A stretch of 64,000 bases of DNA, taken from positions 248,001-312,000 of the forward strand of contig NZ_JAMPKY010000001.1 of NCBI RefSeq assembly GCF_039962255.1, given 5' to 3'. The notes under the pieces were generated by a model. It had not been told where the DNA came from. It was given only the letters and a program-made list of their open reading frames with translations, and did no database searches. A program made the position numbers and the translations under genes. Numbering within the stretch: the stretch's first letter is position 1; every line of letters begins with the position of its first letter. Of the stretch, positions 1-8,599 are shown piece by piece. Source of the DNA: Leptolyngbya subtilissima AS-A7. GTDB lineage: Bacteria; Cyanobacteriota; Cyanobacteriia; Phormidesmidales; Phormidesmidaceae.

Positions 1-289
1 GATTCGGTATGAAGAATATTCTATTAGTGTAGTGCTTATTTACTCCAGACAGAGGATTGTAAGATTCTCTCAAGTGAGATAAATAGCCTGATCTGTAAAC
101 TCTTTGACAGGCGGCAGATCAGGTAATCAAATATCTCTAGGGCTGTAAAAAACAACTTTAAAACAACCATGATCTCGCGACTTGTAAAAAGCAAAATAAT
201 TAATTTCATTTCCCCCAGCTTCAGGGTGCTGGGGGAATAAAGATAGAGTGATCTGCAAAGCGTCTAGACGAACATGGCAGTTTTGGTCG
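1..289. other. Gene-free left edge of window
   Basis: No convincing reading frame on either strand; AT-richer than the genes that follow. It holds one perfect 9-bp inverted repeat (87-95 with 115-123, CCTGATCTG/CAGATCAGG, 19-nt loop) of unknown role and a second, stronger hairpin at 211-236 listed separately. Confidence 0.6.
211..236 (-). terminator. Hairpin downstream of lysozyme gene
   Basis: Perfect 9-bp stem TCCCCCAGC/GCTGGGGGA around an 8-nt loop, 54 nt past the stop of the minus-strand lysozyme gene. No T-run follows on the minus strand, so it is a hairpin that could stabilise or end the transcript rather than a textbook intrinsic terminator. Confidence 0.45.
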
Positions 290-1603
290 TTAGACCCCTA
301 GACTGGCGCGGGTGCGGGAGCCGACAACGCCATCGGCGGTTAAGCCTCGGCTGGCTTGATACTGGCGCACGGCGCGATCGGTGCCGGGGCCAAACACCCC
401 ATCGGCTACTACCGAAAATCCGGCGCGGGCGATCGCCTGCTGCACAGCCCGCACATCGTTGCCTCGGGTATAGGGGTTGGCCAACCGCAGCACTCGTATA
501 AAGGAGGGCGAGGTCGGGGTGGGTGGGGTGGTGGCCTGCTGTTGTAGCCTTGTCCAGGTTTCGGGACCGACGACGCCATCGGCGGTCAGACCTCGGCTGG
601 CTTGAAACTGGCGCACGGCGCGATCGGTGCCAGGGCCGAAGATGCCGTCGGCGGTGACGGCAATGCCCTGGCGGCTGAGGGCCTGCTGCAGCGTCAGCAC
701 GTCGCTGCCCGAGGTGAGCGGGTTGGTGAGCCGCAGCAGCCGGTTTTGGGCAAGGGATGGGGCAGGAGGCGACTGTTGCAGCCGCGCCCAAGTTTGGGGG
801 CCAACAACACCATCAGCCGGAAGGCCCTGCGATCGCTGAAACTGCTCGACGGCGATCGCCGTCGCCGGACCAAAATATCCGTCCGCAACTAGATTTGCCC
901 CCCAGCGCACCAGCGCCTGCTGCACCTGCTGCACATCCTGACCATTGGTGTAGGGGTTGGTGAGGGATAGCAGTCGCGGTCCCGATGCTGTCGGTACCCC
1001 GCCGCCGCTGCCCGATACTGCGGGTCGGTTGGCTAGATAGGCCTGGGCCTCTTGGCTCAGGTAGCGGTTGCCGCTGGGAGTGCGACCGCCCGCTAGATAA
1101 CGCTGCCCGGCGGTGCTGAGGGCTACCCCCGGCGTGCCTGCTAAAAACACATTGGCCTCCGATAGGCGGCGGCGCAGCAGCCCTTCCTCCACATTGGTGC
1201 CAGGGTTACGGTAGAGAATAAGGGCCGCCTCAAGGTTCTGCCACTCCTGATTGCGCAGCACCCGCGAAATGGTTTCAAAACCGCTGGACCCGTAAAAGTA
1301 GGCGCCCAGATTGTAGGCAAAGCTGAGAATCGCCCCCCGCTGGTTGTCATTCATCGTTGACCAGGTGGGAATGCGCTCCTGCGGCGGTAGATAGTTGTTG
1401 GCGACTTGCCGCATTAGTAGCTCGTCGGCCTCTTCTCGGGTGATGCGATCGCCCAACTTAAAGGGCTGGCCATTCTTATCGCGGGTTGAGCCCCAGCCGA
1501 TGGTGATGGGCAAATTCCCGGTCTTGGGGTCTGGATAGGCTTGTAAACTCAAGCCCTCAAAAGTTTTGATCAGGTCTAGACCTGGCGTGGGCACCCCAGC
1601 CAT
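290..1603 (-). CDS. GH24-type lysozyme with three peptidoglycan-binding repeats
   Basis: Predicted muramidase cleaving peptidoglycan. Residues about 5-150 match the phage-lysozyme (GH24) fold: FEG with catalytic Glu16, then AYxD (Asp25) and TIGWG (Thr34), spaced as in T4-type endolysins. A linker (about 155-205) leads into three PG_binding_1 repeats at about 209-277, 287-355 and 368-437, each with the DGxFGPxTxxAV and GLxADGVVG signatures. No signal peptide is visible, as in holin-dependent lysins, so export is unclear. Family endolysins usually have no or one binding repeat; three in tandem suggest a wall-remodelling or bacteriolytic enzyme. There is no prophage context: the neighbour is a siroheme operon. 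The repeats are near-identical in DNA, especially the second and third. The last repeat ends exactly at the stop codon. Confidence 0.9.
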   Translation of the reverse strand: MAGVPTPGLDLIKTFEGLSLQAYPDPKTGNLPITIGWGSTRDKNGQPFKLGDRITREEADELLMRQVANNYLPPQERIPTWSTMNDNQRGAILSFAYNLGAYFYGSSGFETISRVLRNQEWQNLEAALILYRNPGTNVEEGLLRRRLSEANVFLAGTPGVALSTAGQRYLAGGRTPSGNRYLSQEAQAYLANRPAVSGSGGGVPTASGPRLLSLTNPYTNGQDVQQVQQALVRWGANLVADGYFGPATAIAVEQFQRSQGLPADGVVGPQTWARLQQSPPAPSLAQNRLLRLTNPLTSGSDVLTLQQALSRQGIAVTADGIFGPGTDRAVRQFQASRGLTADGVVGPETWTRLQQQATTPPTPTSPSFIRVLRLANPYTRGNDVRAVQQAIARAGFSVVADGVFGPGTDRAVRQYQASRGLTADGVVGSRTRASLGV

Positions 1604-1721
1604 AGCAATTACCTCGCGGAAAACGTTAGAACTTACCGCAAGTGTATCTAGACTCTGGGATGTCTTCGCTAGACCAAACGGCTAGGTCCGGCCTTAAACC
1701 GCTAGCCTCCCTACCCGAGGG

Positions 1722-2477
1722 CTAGGGCCAAAGGGTGCCGGTGGGACGACAGTGGCTAAAAACCTCGTGCCAGTTCACCACTGAGCCGATCACAGCGATC
1801 GCCGGAGCTTCAAACCCCGTCTCTGCCACCTGGGCCACGATGGTAGTCAGCGTGCCAATCAGTGTTTCTTGTTGCGGGTAGGTGCCCCAGCGAATTAGCG
1901 CCACGGGGGTATCGGCGCTAAGGTCGGCCGCGAGCAGCTCGGCGGTAATCGTCCCTAGGTTGTGAATGCCCATGTACACCACAATGGTTTCAGACCCCTG
2001 TGCCAGAGCGCGCCAGTTCACCCTCGGTCGATACTTGCCGGCCGACTCATGGCCGGTCACAAAAGTCACCGACGAACTCTGGCTGCGGTGGGTCACCGGA
2101 ATGCCCGCATAGGCCGGCACCGCGACTCCAGCCGTAATGCCCGGCACCACCTCCACCCGAATGCCGGCTTCTATCAGGGCGGCCATTTCTTCGCCGCCGC
2201 GTCCAAACACAAAGGGATCGCCCCCTTTGAGGCGCACTACCACAGCGTGGGCCTTGGCCTGATCAATGATCAGCTGATTGATTTCCTCCTGCCCTAGGGA
2301 ATGGCGACCGCGTCGCTTGCCCGCGTTGATCACCGTGGCCTGGGGGTTAATCATGGCCAAGATAGGAGCGCTTACTAAGGCGTCGTGGATGACCACATCA
2401 GCGCACTCCAGCAGCCCCTTGCCCCGCAGCGTAAACAGGCCCGGATCGCCCGGCCCTGCGCCGACCAGGTAAACCAT
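1722..2477 (-). CDS. cobA: Uroporphyrinogen-III C-methyltransferase
   Basis: SAM-dependent enzyme that methylates uroporphyrinogen III at C2 and C7 to give precorrin-2, the branch point to siroheme and cobalamin. From Met at 2477 the protein (251 aa) begins MVYLVGAGPGDPGL, the family's usual N-terminus; further signatures are VIHDALV, KGGDPFVFGRGGEE and VVPGITAG, and the C-terminal GSVV strand. An upstream in-frame ATG at 2588 would add 37 residues (MANFLSQPLCLL...) that look unlike the family; I prefer 2477. The gene lies just downstream of the sirB-like gene on the same strand, so one siroheme transcript is likely. No CysG-type dehydrogenase domain is fused; the oxidation of precorrin-2 must be done elsewhere. 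Confidence 0.93.
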   Translation of the reverse strand: MVYLVGAGPGDPGLFTLRGKGLLECADVVIHDALVSAPILAMINPQATVINAGKRRGRHSLGQEEINQLIIDQAKAHAVVVRLKGGDPFVFGRGGEEMAALIEAGIRVEVVPGITAGVAVPAYAGIPVTHRSQSSSVTFVTGHESAGKYRPRVNWRALAQGSETIVVYMGIHNLGTITAELLAADLSADTPVALIRWGTYPQQETLIGTLTTIVAQVAETGFEAPAIAVIGSVVNWHEVFSHCRPTGTLWP

Positions 2478-2633
2478 GCCGTAGGGTTGGCCCCCCTGGG
2501 GCTGAACTGTAGGCCGAGAAGCTGCCGACACCATAGGCGTGATAAATCCAAACAAAAGGCAAAGAGGCTGGCTGAGGAAATTGGCCATTCCCTAGGGTAG
2601 ACCGTTGCCGACCCAAGGTAGCGATCGCTGTGT

Positions 2634-3677
2634 CTAAGATACGAGCGACGACGGGTGAACCGCGTGGCGAAAGGCCACGCGCTGCATTGGCACCAGCGCC
2701 TGCTGAGGCTTGGTCGGTATGCGATCGAGGGCAAGGTCAATCACCAGGTTGGCCAGTTCGGGCGAAGGCCCCAGCGGCGGCAGCAGATGAAACCCCATTC
2801 GAGGAAAGCGCTCGGCCAGCTCTTCGGTGTGGTGGGTAATGGCATCGGTGGTGCTGCCCGCAAACAAGAAATAGGGCAAAATTGCCACCCGCTGCACCCC
2901 ACTCTGCATATAGTGAATCACTTGGGTGTCTAGACTGGGAGCGACAGCCCAAAAGGCGGCAGTGCCCCCCAGCCCCTGAGCCAGGGTGTAAATAGGAGCA
3001 TTGCCCCCGGGTCGGCGGCTGCCGTGGGACAACACAATTAGCGCTTCGGTGGCGGTGGTGCTTAGCTTGTGGCGCAGAAGACCTATAAGACCGGGATGGC
3101 TGCCCAAGTGCGGGCAGATCTCTAGGTTTAGGTCCGGCAGCTCGTGACGGGCCAGCTCGACCTCCGCTGGAATGTCTTCCATCACGTGGACGCCAGCCAG
3201 CAAAAACAAGGGGAGCACCCGCACGCGATTGACCCCGGCGGCCTGAGCCCGCTGGCTAAAGGCGACAATTTGCTGATGCAGCGGCACGGCTCCAACTTCA
3301 AGGCAGGCGGTGCCCACTAGGGGACCATTCACCGTCTCGGGCTGAGAGACTCGGCTGCGAAAAATACCGGCTTCTTCCCCAAGAGGGCTAGTCGTGCTGG
3401 GACGCAGCCAGTCTAACGCTGGAGCCCGCCGTAGAAATGATGCCGCCTGACTAGTCGCCGATCGCTCCATTGCCGCCCGTTCACCAAGCTCCATACGGCT
3501 ATCTAGCTCCATACAGCTATCTGAACAGTTTGGGGGGCTCGGCTGGTTCCCCCATAGGCCAGGTTCCTGCGATCGCACGAAGTGAGCTAACCGCTCCATG
3601 CCTTGCCCGGGTCGTGGGTCGCGGCTACCGTGAGACACTAATAGATAAGCTGTCGATGCAGATGCAGACACAGGCAA
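2634..3677 (-). CDS. sirB: Sirohydrochlorin chelatase, two-domain CbiX/SirB type
   Basis: Inserts Fe2+ (or Co2+) into sirohydrochlorin, the last siroheme step, acting after CobA encoded next door. Two CbiX half-domains are visible: N-terminal VSHGSRDPRPG (His16) with VGTACLEVGAVPLHQQI and LPLFLLAGVHVMEDIP, then C-terminal VLSHGSRRPGGN with LPYFLFAGSTTDAI. At 347 aa it is a tandem (class I-like length) form. Odd: between helix 1 of the first domain and VGTACLE there are about 80 extra residues (38-118) of low-complexity sequence, partly made by an 18-bp tandem duplication giving DSCMEL DSRMEL. Start chosen as ATG 3677. Ferrous versus cobalt preference cannot be read from sequence. Confidence 0.88.
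   Translation of the reverse strand: MPVSASASTAYLLVSHGSRDPRPGQGMERLAHFVRSQEPGLWGNQPSPPNCSDSCMELDSRMELGERAAMERSATSQAASFLRRAPALDWLRPSTTSPLGEEAGIFRSRVSQPETVNGPLVGTACLEVGAVPLHQQIVAFSQRAQAAGVNRVRVLPLFLLAGVHVMEDIPAEVELARHELPDLNLEICPHLGSHPGLIGLLRHKLSTTATEALIVLSHGSRRPGGNAPIYTLAQGLGGTAAFWAVAPSLDTQVIHYMQSGVQRVAILPYFLFAGSTTDAITHHTEELAERFPRMGFHLLPPLGPSPELANLVIDLALDRIPTKPQQALVPMQRVAFRHAVHPSSLVS
3487..3522 (+). repeat. 18-bp tandem duplication inside sirB
   Basis: Two head-to-tail copies of AGCTCCATACGGCTATCT differing at one base (second copy has A for G). Being a multiple of three it adds six residues in frame (DSxMEL twice) within the low-complexity insertion of the chelatase. Confidence 0.85.
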
Positions 3678-3919
3678 ACTCTAACTCTCTAAACAACAGC
3701 AGCAGGTCATCCACACACCGCTCAACCCTGGGGCTAGCGCACTACAGAGGGAAATCTTGCCGCCTTACAACAAGTAGTGCTGGCCCCTCATTATAAAGAT
3801 TTAGTTCAAGGCGTCTGGTATCGTATCCATCAAAAGGTATGAGGGTTAGTTAGCTCGATATTTGGCAGCCCCAAGTAGCTCAGCTCCCAGACCCATTGTG
3901 GTAAAGTAAAAACTGGTTT

Positions 3920-3990
3920 GCGGGTGTAGTTTAGTGGTAAAACCTTAGCCTTCCAAGCTAATGATGGGGGTTCGATTCCCCCCACCCGCT
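3920..3990 (+). tRNA. tRNA-Gly(UCC)
   Basis: 71-nt cloverleaf: acceptor GCGGGTG (3920-3926) pairs with CACCCGC (3983-3989), discriminator T; D stem GTTT/AAAC; anticodon stem TTAGC/GCTAA with loop CTTCCAA giving anticodon TCC (3952-3954); T loop TTCGATT. CCA is not encoded, which is common in cyanobacteria. Confidence 0.97.
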
Positions 3991-4470
3991 TAGATGTTGT
4001 GCAGTGACTCACTATTTATCATCAGTAACGTATCAGTGTCGTTGAGGCCAGATTAATTTCATTGAGACATAGTGGTGTCGTCAAGCCGCTGGTGACACAT
4101 TGTTTGTTTTCTAGGAAAAGCCTTTAGAAGGCTAAGGCTTTACCTTTCAACTTGCTTAAGGCCTTGTCGGCGCTGCTTTTTAAGCCATAATTTCTAGAAT
4201 TTGCCGAAGTAGCAAGGTTGCAGGCCTTTCAGCTTCCCCTGTTTAGGGTGGTTGATTGTGACGGCAGCTTAAATAAACAATGCCTTCTGAGGCGAATTTA
4301 GGACAAAGGGTGAGCCTTGAACGATGAATGGAATAGCTAGCGGGAAAGACACCTTGCTGCATCCACAGGGGATAACCATTGACGTTGTGTAGCTGTAGGA
4401 TGCGATCGCCCTATTTAGCCTCATGTGACCTGCCGGGCTAGCCGAGCAAAATAAATATACACCTACCCCC
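3991..4470. other. Intergenic region between tRNA-Gly and copper module
   Basis: About 480 nt with no supported gene. It contains a short inverted repeat AAAGCCTT (4117-4124)/AAGGCTTT (4134-4141) that could be a weak hairpin; no T-run. Otherwise I see nothing definite before the promoter at 4471. Confidence 0.5.
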
Positions 4471-4502
4471 TTGACTCTCTAGCTCACTGGAAGCTTCACC
4501 AT
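4471..4502 (+). promoter_or_regulatory. Candidate MerR-family (CueR-like) copper promoter
   Basis: TTGACT (4471-4476) is followed by an over-long 20-bp spacer and CACCAT (4497-4502). The spacer holds an imperfect dyad (CTCTAG...CTGGAAG). Over-long spacers with a dyad are the hallmark of promoters twisted open by MerR-type metal sensors, and the next genes handle copper. No MerR-family gene is in the window, so the regulator is inferred. Confidence 0.4.
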
Positions 4503-4530
4503 AGAGCCATACGAGTTCAAAGGCTTAGCC

Positions 4531-4725
4531 ATGACGATTCAGCTGACTGTTCCTAACCTGGCCTGTTCTGCCTGTGTCAATACTGTCACTCAGGCAATTC
4601 AAGCAATCGATGCCACGGCCCAGGTGAATGCCGACCCCAAAACGAAGCAGGTCAACGTTACCACCGCAGCCTCAGAAACCGAGATTAAGCAGGCGATCAC
4701 CACCGCCGGCTACACCGTTGCTTGA
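4531..4725 (+). CDS. Small heavy-metal-associated (HMA) protein, copper chaperone-like
   Basis: 64-residue single HMA domain. Predicted beta-alpha-beta-beta-alpha-beta fold with metal-binding CSAC (Cys12, Cys15) after the first strand, as in Atx1/CopZ chaperones that carry Cu+ to P1B-ATPases. The canonical MxCxxC is here NLACSAC, so Met is replaced by Leu two residues before the first Cys. It lies 35 bp upstream of the Cu+-ATPase ATG, supporting a shared transcript and a donor-acceptor pair. Could bind another soft metal, but the context favours copper. Confidence 0.88.
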   Translation: MTIQLTVPNLACSACVNTVTQAIQAIDATAQVNADPKTKQVNVTTAASETEIKQAITTAGYTVA

Positions 4726-4760
4726 GCCCGCAGCCTACTCAAAATTTGAGGATCAAAGCG

Positions 4761-7010
4761 ATGCAAAATCAAACCTTTAAGCTGCGGGGCATGAGCTGTG
4801 CCGCCTGCGCTAGCAATGTCGAAGCCGCCATTCGCTCGGTGCCCGGTGTCGATGTCTGTAACGTCAATTTTGGAGCTGAGCAAGCGGCTGTCACCTACAA
4901 CCCTCGGCAAACGAATCCAGCCGAGATTCAGGCGGCGGTGGATGAGGCGGGCTACAAGGCCCAGCCCCTAGACGATGTTATGGCCCCAGAAGACGATGCC
5001 GAGCGGCGAGAGCGAGAAGCTGAAAACCGCAAACTCACTCGCAAAGCTGTGTTTAGCCTGGCGATCGCCGCCATTTTGGTGATCGGCTCGCTGCCGATGA
5101 TGACGGGGTTGCCAATTCCCTTTATTCCGACGTGGCTGCACAACCCTTGGGTTCAGCTGGTGCTAACCACGCCCGTGCTGTTCTGGGCCGGGAACTCCTT
5201 TTACCTCAACGCCTGGAAAGCTCTCAAGCGCCACTCGGCCAGCATGGACACGCTAGTGGCCGTGGGTACCGGCACCGCGTTTCTCTACTCGCTGTTCCCT
5301 ACCCTCTACCCCCAGTGGTTCATCGACCAAGGGCTCTATCCTGACGTGTACTTTGAAGCTGCTGCGGTGATTATCGCCCTGATTTTGCTGGGGCGACTGC
5401 TGGAGAACCGGGCCAAGGGCCAAACCTCCGAAGCCATCCGCAAGCTGATGGGGTTGCAGGCCAAAACCGCGCGGGTGATTCGCCGGGGTCAAGAAGTTGA
5501 TATTCCCATTGCTGAGGTGGTGCTGGGCGACATCATTCTGGTGCGTCCTGGCGAGAAAATTCCGGTGGATGGCGAAATCGTCGAAGGCTCGTCCACCCTG
5601 GATGAGGCAATGGTGACGGGGGAAAGCGTGCCCGTGCAAAAGACCGTGGGCGACGAGGTGATTGGGGCAACCCTGAATAAAACCGGCAGCTTCAAGTTTC
5701 GCGCTACCCGCGTGGGCAAAGATACCTTCCTGGCGCAGATCGTCAAGCTAGTGCAGCAGGCCCAGGGGTCAAAGGCCCCGATTCAAAAGATGGCCGATCG
5801 CGTGACGGCCTGGTTTGTGCCGATGGTGATGGCGATCGCCATTCTCACCTTTATCGTCTGGTACAACGTCATGGGCAACGTCACCATGGCGCTGATTACC
5901 ACCGTGGGCGTGCTGATTATTGCCTGCCCCTGTGCCCTCGGCCTGGCGACGCCGACCTCAATCATGGTGGGCACCGGTAAAGGCGCTGAGAATGGCATTC
6001 TGATCAAAGGAGCCGACAGCCTAGAGTTGGCCCACAAAATCCAAACCATCGTGCTGGACAAGACTGGGACAATTACCCAGGGCAAACCCACGGTGACCGA
6101 TTACCTAACCGTAAACGGCACCGCTACCGAACTGCATCTGCTGAAACTGGCGGGATCTCTCGAACGCAACTCTGAGCATCCCCTGGCCGAAGCCGTGGTC
6201 AACTACGCTCAATCACAAGGGGTGACCCTAGAGAATTCCCAAAGCTTTGAGGCCATTGCTGGCAGCGGCGTTCAGGGCACTGTGTCTGGGCAGCGAGTTC
6301 AAATTGGCACCCACCGCTGGATGCAAGAACTCGGCATCGCCACCGATCGCCTACAGCAGCAGTGGGAGCGCACCGAATACCTGGGTCGTACCGTGGTGTG
6401 GTTGGCCGTTGATGGCCGGGTGAAAGCCATTTTGGGCATTGCCGATGCGGTCAAACCCTCCTCTGCCGCTGCCATTCGCACTCTGCAACGCATGGGCCTA
6501 GAGGTGGTGATGCTAACCGGCGACAACCGCCGCACCGCCGAGGTGATCGCCCGCGAAGTCGGTGTTACCCGCGTCTTTGCCGAGGTGCGCCCCGACCAAA
6601 AAGCCGCCCAGGTCGAAAGTCTGCAACGGGAGGGCAAGATCGTGGCCATGGTGGGCGACGGCATCAACGACGCGCCTGCGCTTGCTCAAGCCGATGTCGG
6701 CATGGCGATCGGCACGGGGACAGATGTGGCGATCGCCGCCAGTGACATCACCCTAATCTCTGGCGACCTGCACGGCATCGTCACCGCCATTCAGCTTTCC
6801 CGCGCCACTATGGCCAACATTCGCCAAAACCTGTTCTTCGCCTTCATCTACAACGTCGCAGGCATCCCGATCGCGGCGGGCATCCTCTATCCCATCTTTG
6901 GCTGGCTGCTCAGCCCGATTATTGCCGGAGCCGCGATGGCCCTCAGCTCCGTGTCAGTAGTGACGAATGCGCTACGGTTGCGGAATTTTCGGCCCAAGTT
7001 GCGAGGGTGA
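4761..7010 (+). CDS. Cu+-translocating P1B-type ATPase (CtaA/PacS/CopA family)
   Basis: Pumps Cu+ across a membrane at the cost of ATP. From ATG 4761 (GAGGA about 10 nt upstream) it is 749 aa: one N-terminal HMA domain with GMSCAAC (Cys13, Cys16), a pair of helices, TGES actuator motif, membrane CPC (389-391), phosphorylation motif DKTGT (Asp433), SEHPLAEA nucleotide-binding motif, [10 protein letters not shown] hinge, and C-terminal membrane YN and MxxSS signatures that mark the Cu+ (P1B-1) subgroup. A longer in-frame TTG start at 4722, overlapping the previous stop, is less likely. Cyanobacteria have a plasma-membrane importer-type (CtaA) and a thylakoid (PacS) version; sequence alone does not let me choose. 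Role inferred: copper supply to plastocyanin/oxidase or copper tolerance. Confidence 0.95.
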   Translation: MQNQTFKLRGMSCAACASNVEAAIRSVPGVDVCNVNFGAEQAAVTYNPRQTNPAEIQAAVDEAGYKAQPLDDVMAPEDDAERREREAENRKLTRKAVFSLAIAAILVIGSLPMMTGLPIPFIPTWLHNPWVQLVLTTPVLFWAGNSFYLNAWKALKRHSASMDTLVAVGTGTAFLYSLFPTLYPQWFIDQGLYPDVYFEAAAVIIALILLGRLLENRAKGQTSEAIRKLMGLQAKTARVIRRGQEVDIPIAEVVLGDIILVRPGEKIPVDGEIVEGSSTLDEAMVTGESVPVQKTVGDEVIGATLNKTGSFKFRATRVGKDTFLAQIVKLVQQAQGSKAPIQKMADRVTAWFVPMVMAIAILTFIVWYNVMGNVTMALITTVGVLIIACPCALGLATPTSIMVGTGKGAENGILIKGADSLELAHKIQTIVLDKTGTITQGKPTVTDYLTVNGTATELHLLKLAGSLERNSEHPLAEAVVNYAQSQGVTLENSQSFEAIAGSGVQGTVSGQRVQIGTHRWMQELGIATDRLQQQWERTEYLGRTVVWLAVDGRVKAILGIADAVKPSSAAAIRTLQRMGLEVVMLTGDNRRTAEVIAREVGVTRVFAEVRPDQKAAQVESLQREGKIVAMVGDGINDAPALAQADVGMAIGTGTDVAIAASDITLISGDLHGIVTAIQLSRATMANIRQNLFFAFIYNVAGIPIAAGILYPIFGWLLSPIIAGAAMALSSVSVVTNALRLRNFRPKLRG

Positions 7011-7130
7011 TAGGGGTACGGGGTGATGGAGTGATTGGGTGATTTAAGTGTTGAATCCTCAATTACTCCCCAACTCCCCTACCCCATTACTCCCCCACTC
7101 CCTACTCCCTCACCCCCCATTCCCAGGTTC
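7011..7130. repeat. Purine/pyrimidine-arm intergenic inverted repeat, copy 1
   Basis: G-rich left arm (GGGGTGATGGAGTGATTGGG) and C-rich right arm (units like ACTCCCC, CTACCCC, CACTCCC) that can fold back imperfectly. The same architecture recurs at 8450-8550 and 34995-35118. It sits between the ATPase and cupredoxin genes. Confidence 0.75.
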
Positions 7131-7136
7131 TTTCCC

Positions 7137-7742
7137 ATGAAACTCAAACACCTTACCCTCAGCGGTTTCGCCAGTTTGGTCCTCACCACCACCCTTGCCA
7201 GCGGTACCCTAGCCCAAATGGACCATACGGGCATGGCTGAGTCCACTGGGCAGTTTCAGCGCATCGAACAACCCCTATGGTCTAGAGTTGCCGTTACCAG
7301 TGCTGGGCTAGGGCTGATCGGCCTCGAACTCTGGTGGTTCTTATTCAGCAAACCTAAGTCTCGCCAAGCTACGGCTACGGACGGTGTGCAGGAAGTCACC
7401 GTTACCGTCGATGGGGGCTACGATCCCAGCCACATCGTAGTGCAGGAGGGGCAGCCAGTGCGGCTGAATTTTTACCGCAAAGATCCCAGCAGTTGCTTAG
7501 AAGAAGTGCGCTTCCCTGATTTTCGCATTGCCCAGGTGCTGCCGGTAAATCAGACTACGGCAATCGAGTTCACCCCAACCCAGCCCGGTCGCTACGAGTT
7601 TGCCTGCGGCATGAACATGTTTCGCGGCACCGTCGAAGTGGTGGCCAATGGTGGTCAAGCCATCCTGCCTGAACCTATGACCGCCGTGAAATTTGCCCAT
7701 TCCCCAGCTTATGCTGTAGATGCTGCCGCCGATGTGGGCTGA
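7137..7742 (+). CDS. Membrane-anchored cupredoxin-domain protein
   Basis: 201 aa from ATG 7137 (an upstream in-frame extension is translated repeat DNA and is rejected). Residues 1-26 look like a signal peptide ending ALAQ-like (GTLAQ), followed by a Met/His-rich MDHTGM, a second hydrophobic helix (about 50-70) and a cupredoxin domain (about 85-185) with strands VTVDGGYDPSHIVV, a Cys in DPSSCLEEV, and the copper-loop-like FACGMNMFRG. This resembles periplasmic cupredoxins that accompany Cu+-ATPases in bacteria. Genes for HMA protein, ATPase and this protein are in line, so it probably accepts or buffers copper outside the cytoplasm. It is not plastocyanin: the PetE signature is absent. Confidence 0.85.
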   Translation: MKLKHLTLSGFASLVLTTTLASGTLAQMDHTGMAESTGQFQRIEQPLWSRVAVTSAGLGLIGLELWWFLFSKPKSRQATATDGVQEVTVTVDGGYDPSHIVVQEGQPVRLNFYRKDPSSCLEEVRFPDFRIAQVLPVNQTTAIEFTPTQPGRYEFACGMNMFRGTVEVVANGGQAILPEPMTAVKFAHSPAYAVDAAADVG

Positions 7743-7855
7743 CTCGCATCTGCTTTCACGTTCCAATTAGTGAAGAACACGGGCGTAGACTGGGTCGGCG
7801 CGAGTACCCTGGCAACGGGGATAAACCTGGCCAACCCCCTGAGGTGCCGCCAATT

Positions 7856-8458
7856 ATGCTGATCTACGGTCTGTGTTTCATTGTCGGGGGCATTTTTGTC
7901 TTGTTGGCTGCCGTCGGCGGGCTGGATGGCGTAGACATCGACACCAATCTTGACTTCAATGTCGAAGCATCTGCCAGTGTTGACGACATTGACGCAGGCA
8001 CCCAGATTGACCAAACGCTGACGGCTCTGCGCGATCGCTGGTGGCTGCCCTTTCTCAGCCTGCGGTTTTGGACCTTTGCCCTCTGCTTTTTTGGTCTGAC
8101 GGGGCTATTGATCAACCTAGTACAGCCCAACTTAGCGGTCTGGTTAGGAACGCTAATTGCACTACTGATGGGTCTGTTTTGTGGGCTGGTGGCGGCGCTG
8201 GTGCTGCGATCGCTCGGTCGGCAGTCGGTTAGCAGCCTGATTCGTCCCGAAACCCTGACGGGCCAGATCGCCACGGTAGAAATTCCTTTCGATACCGACA
8301 GCCGAGGCAAAGTCAGCCTCAGCATTGCTGGCTCGACCGTCAGCTTTTTTGCCATTACCCAGGAAGACCGCGAGTTTCGCGTTGGCGAAACGGTGCTGGT
8401 GGTGGGGATGGAGCACAACAAGCTGTGGGTGGCCGCGGCTGAGGGGTTGAGGGAGTAG
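7856..8458 (+). CDS. NfeD-like membrane protein with C-terminal OB fold
   Basis: About 200 aa. An N-terminal hydrophobic segment (LIYGLCFIVGGIFVLLAAVGG), an acidic Asp-rich loop, two further membrane segments (about 75-135) and a C-terminal beta-barrel-like domain (about 140-198: LTGQIATVEIPF...GETVLVVGMEHNKLWV) typical of NfeD/YqiJ proteins. NfeD-type proteins are encoded beside SPFH/flotillin genes and act with them in membrane microdomains; here two flotillin-like genes follow directly. ATG 7856 is preferred because GAGG at 7841-7844 is well placed for it; GTG 7844 is possible. Confidence 0.82.
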   Translation: MLIYGLCFIVGGIFVLLAAVGGLDGVDIDTNLDFNVEASASVDDIDAGTQIDQTLTALRDRWWLPFLSLRFWTFALCFFGLTGLLINLVQPNLAVWLGTLIALLMGLFCGLVAALVLRSLGRQSVSSLIRPETLTGQIATVEIPFDTDSRGKVSLSIAGSTVSFFAITQEDREFRVGETVLVVGMEHNKLWVAAAEGLRE

Positions 8459-8550
8459 GGAGTGGGGGAGTGATGGAGTGGAGGAGTTAGAAAAGGCATC
8501 CTATCACCCTGTAACTCCATCACCCGATCACCCTATCACTCCCTCCCATT
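8450..8550. repeat. Purine/pyrimidine-arm intergenic inverted repeat, copy 2
   Basis: Left arm GGGAGTAGGGAGTGGGGGAG and onward, a short centre (AGAAAAGGCATCC), then a right arm of CATCACCC/ATCACTCCC units. Same design and arm order as copy 1; spans the NfeD stop codon and the gap before the first flotillin gene. Confidence 0.75.
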
Positions 8551-8599
8551 TTCAATATGGCCTGGTGCTAGCGATGACGACTCAAGGAAGAGGTTATGT

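Noticed and set aside
290-1603. Prophage
   Set aside because: Only the lysozyme resembles phage genes; no capsid, tail, integrase or holin genes are present in the window.
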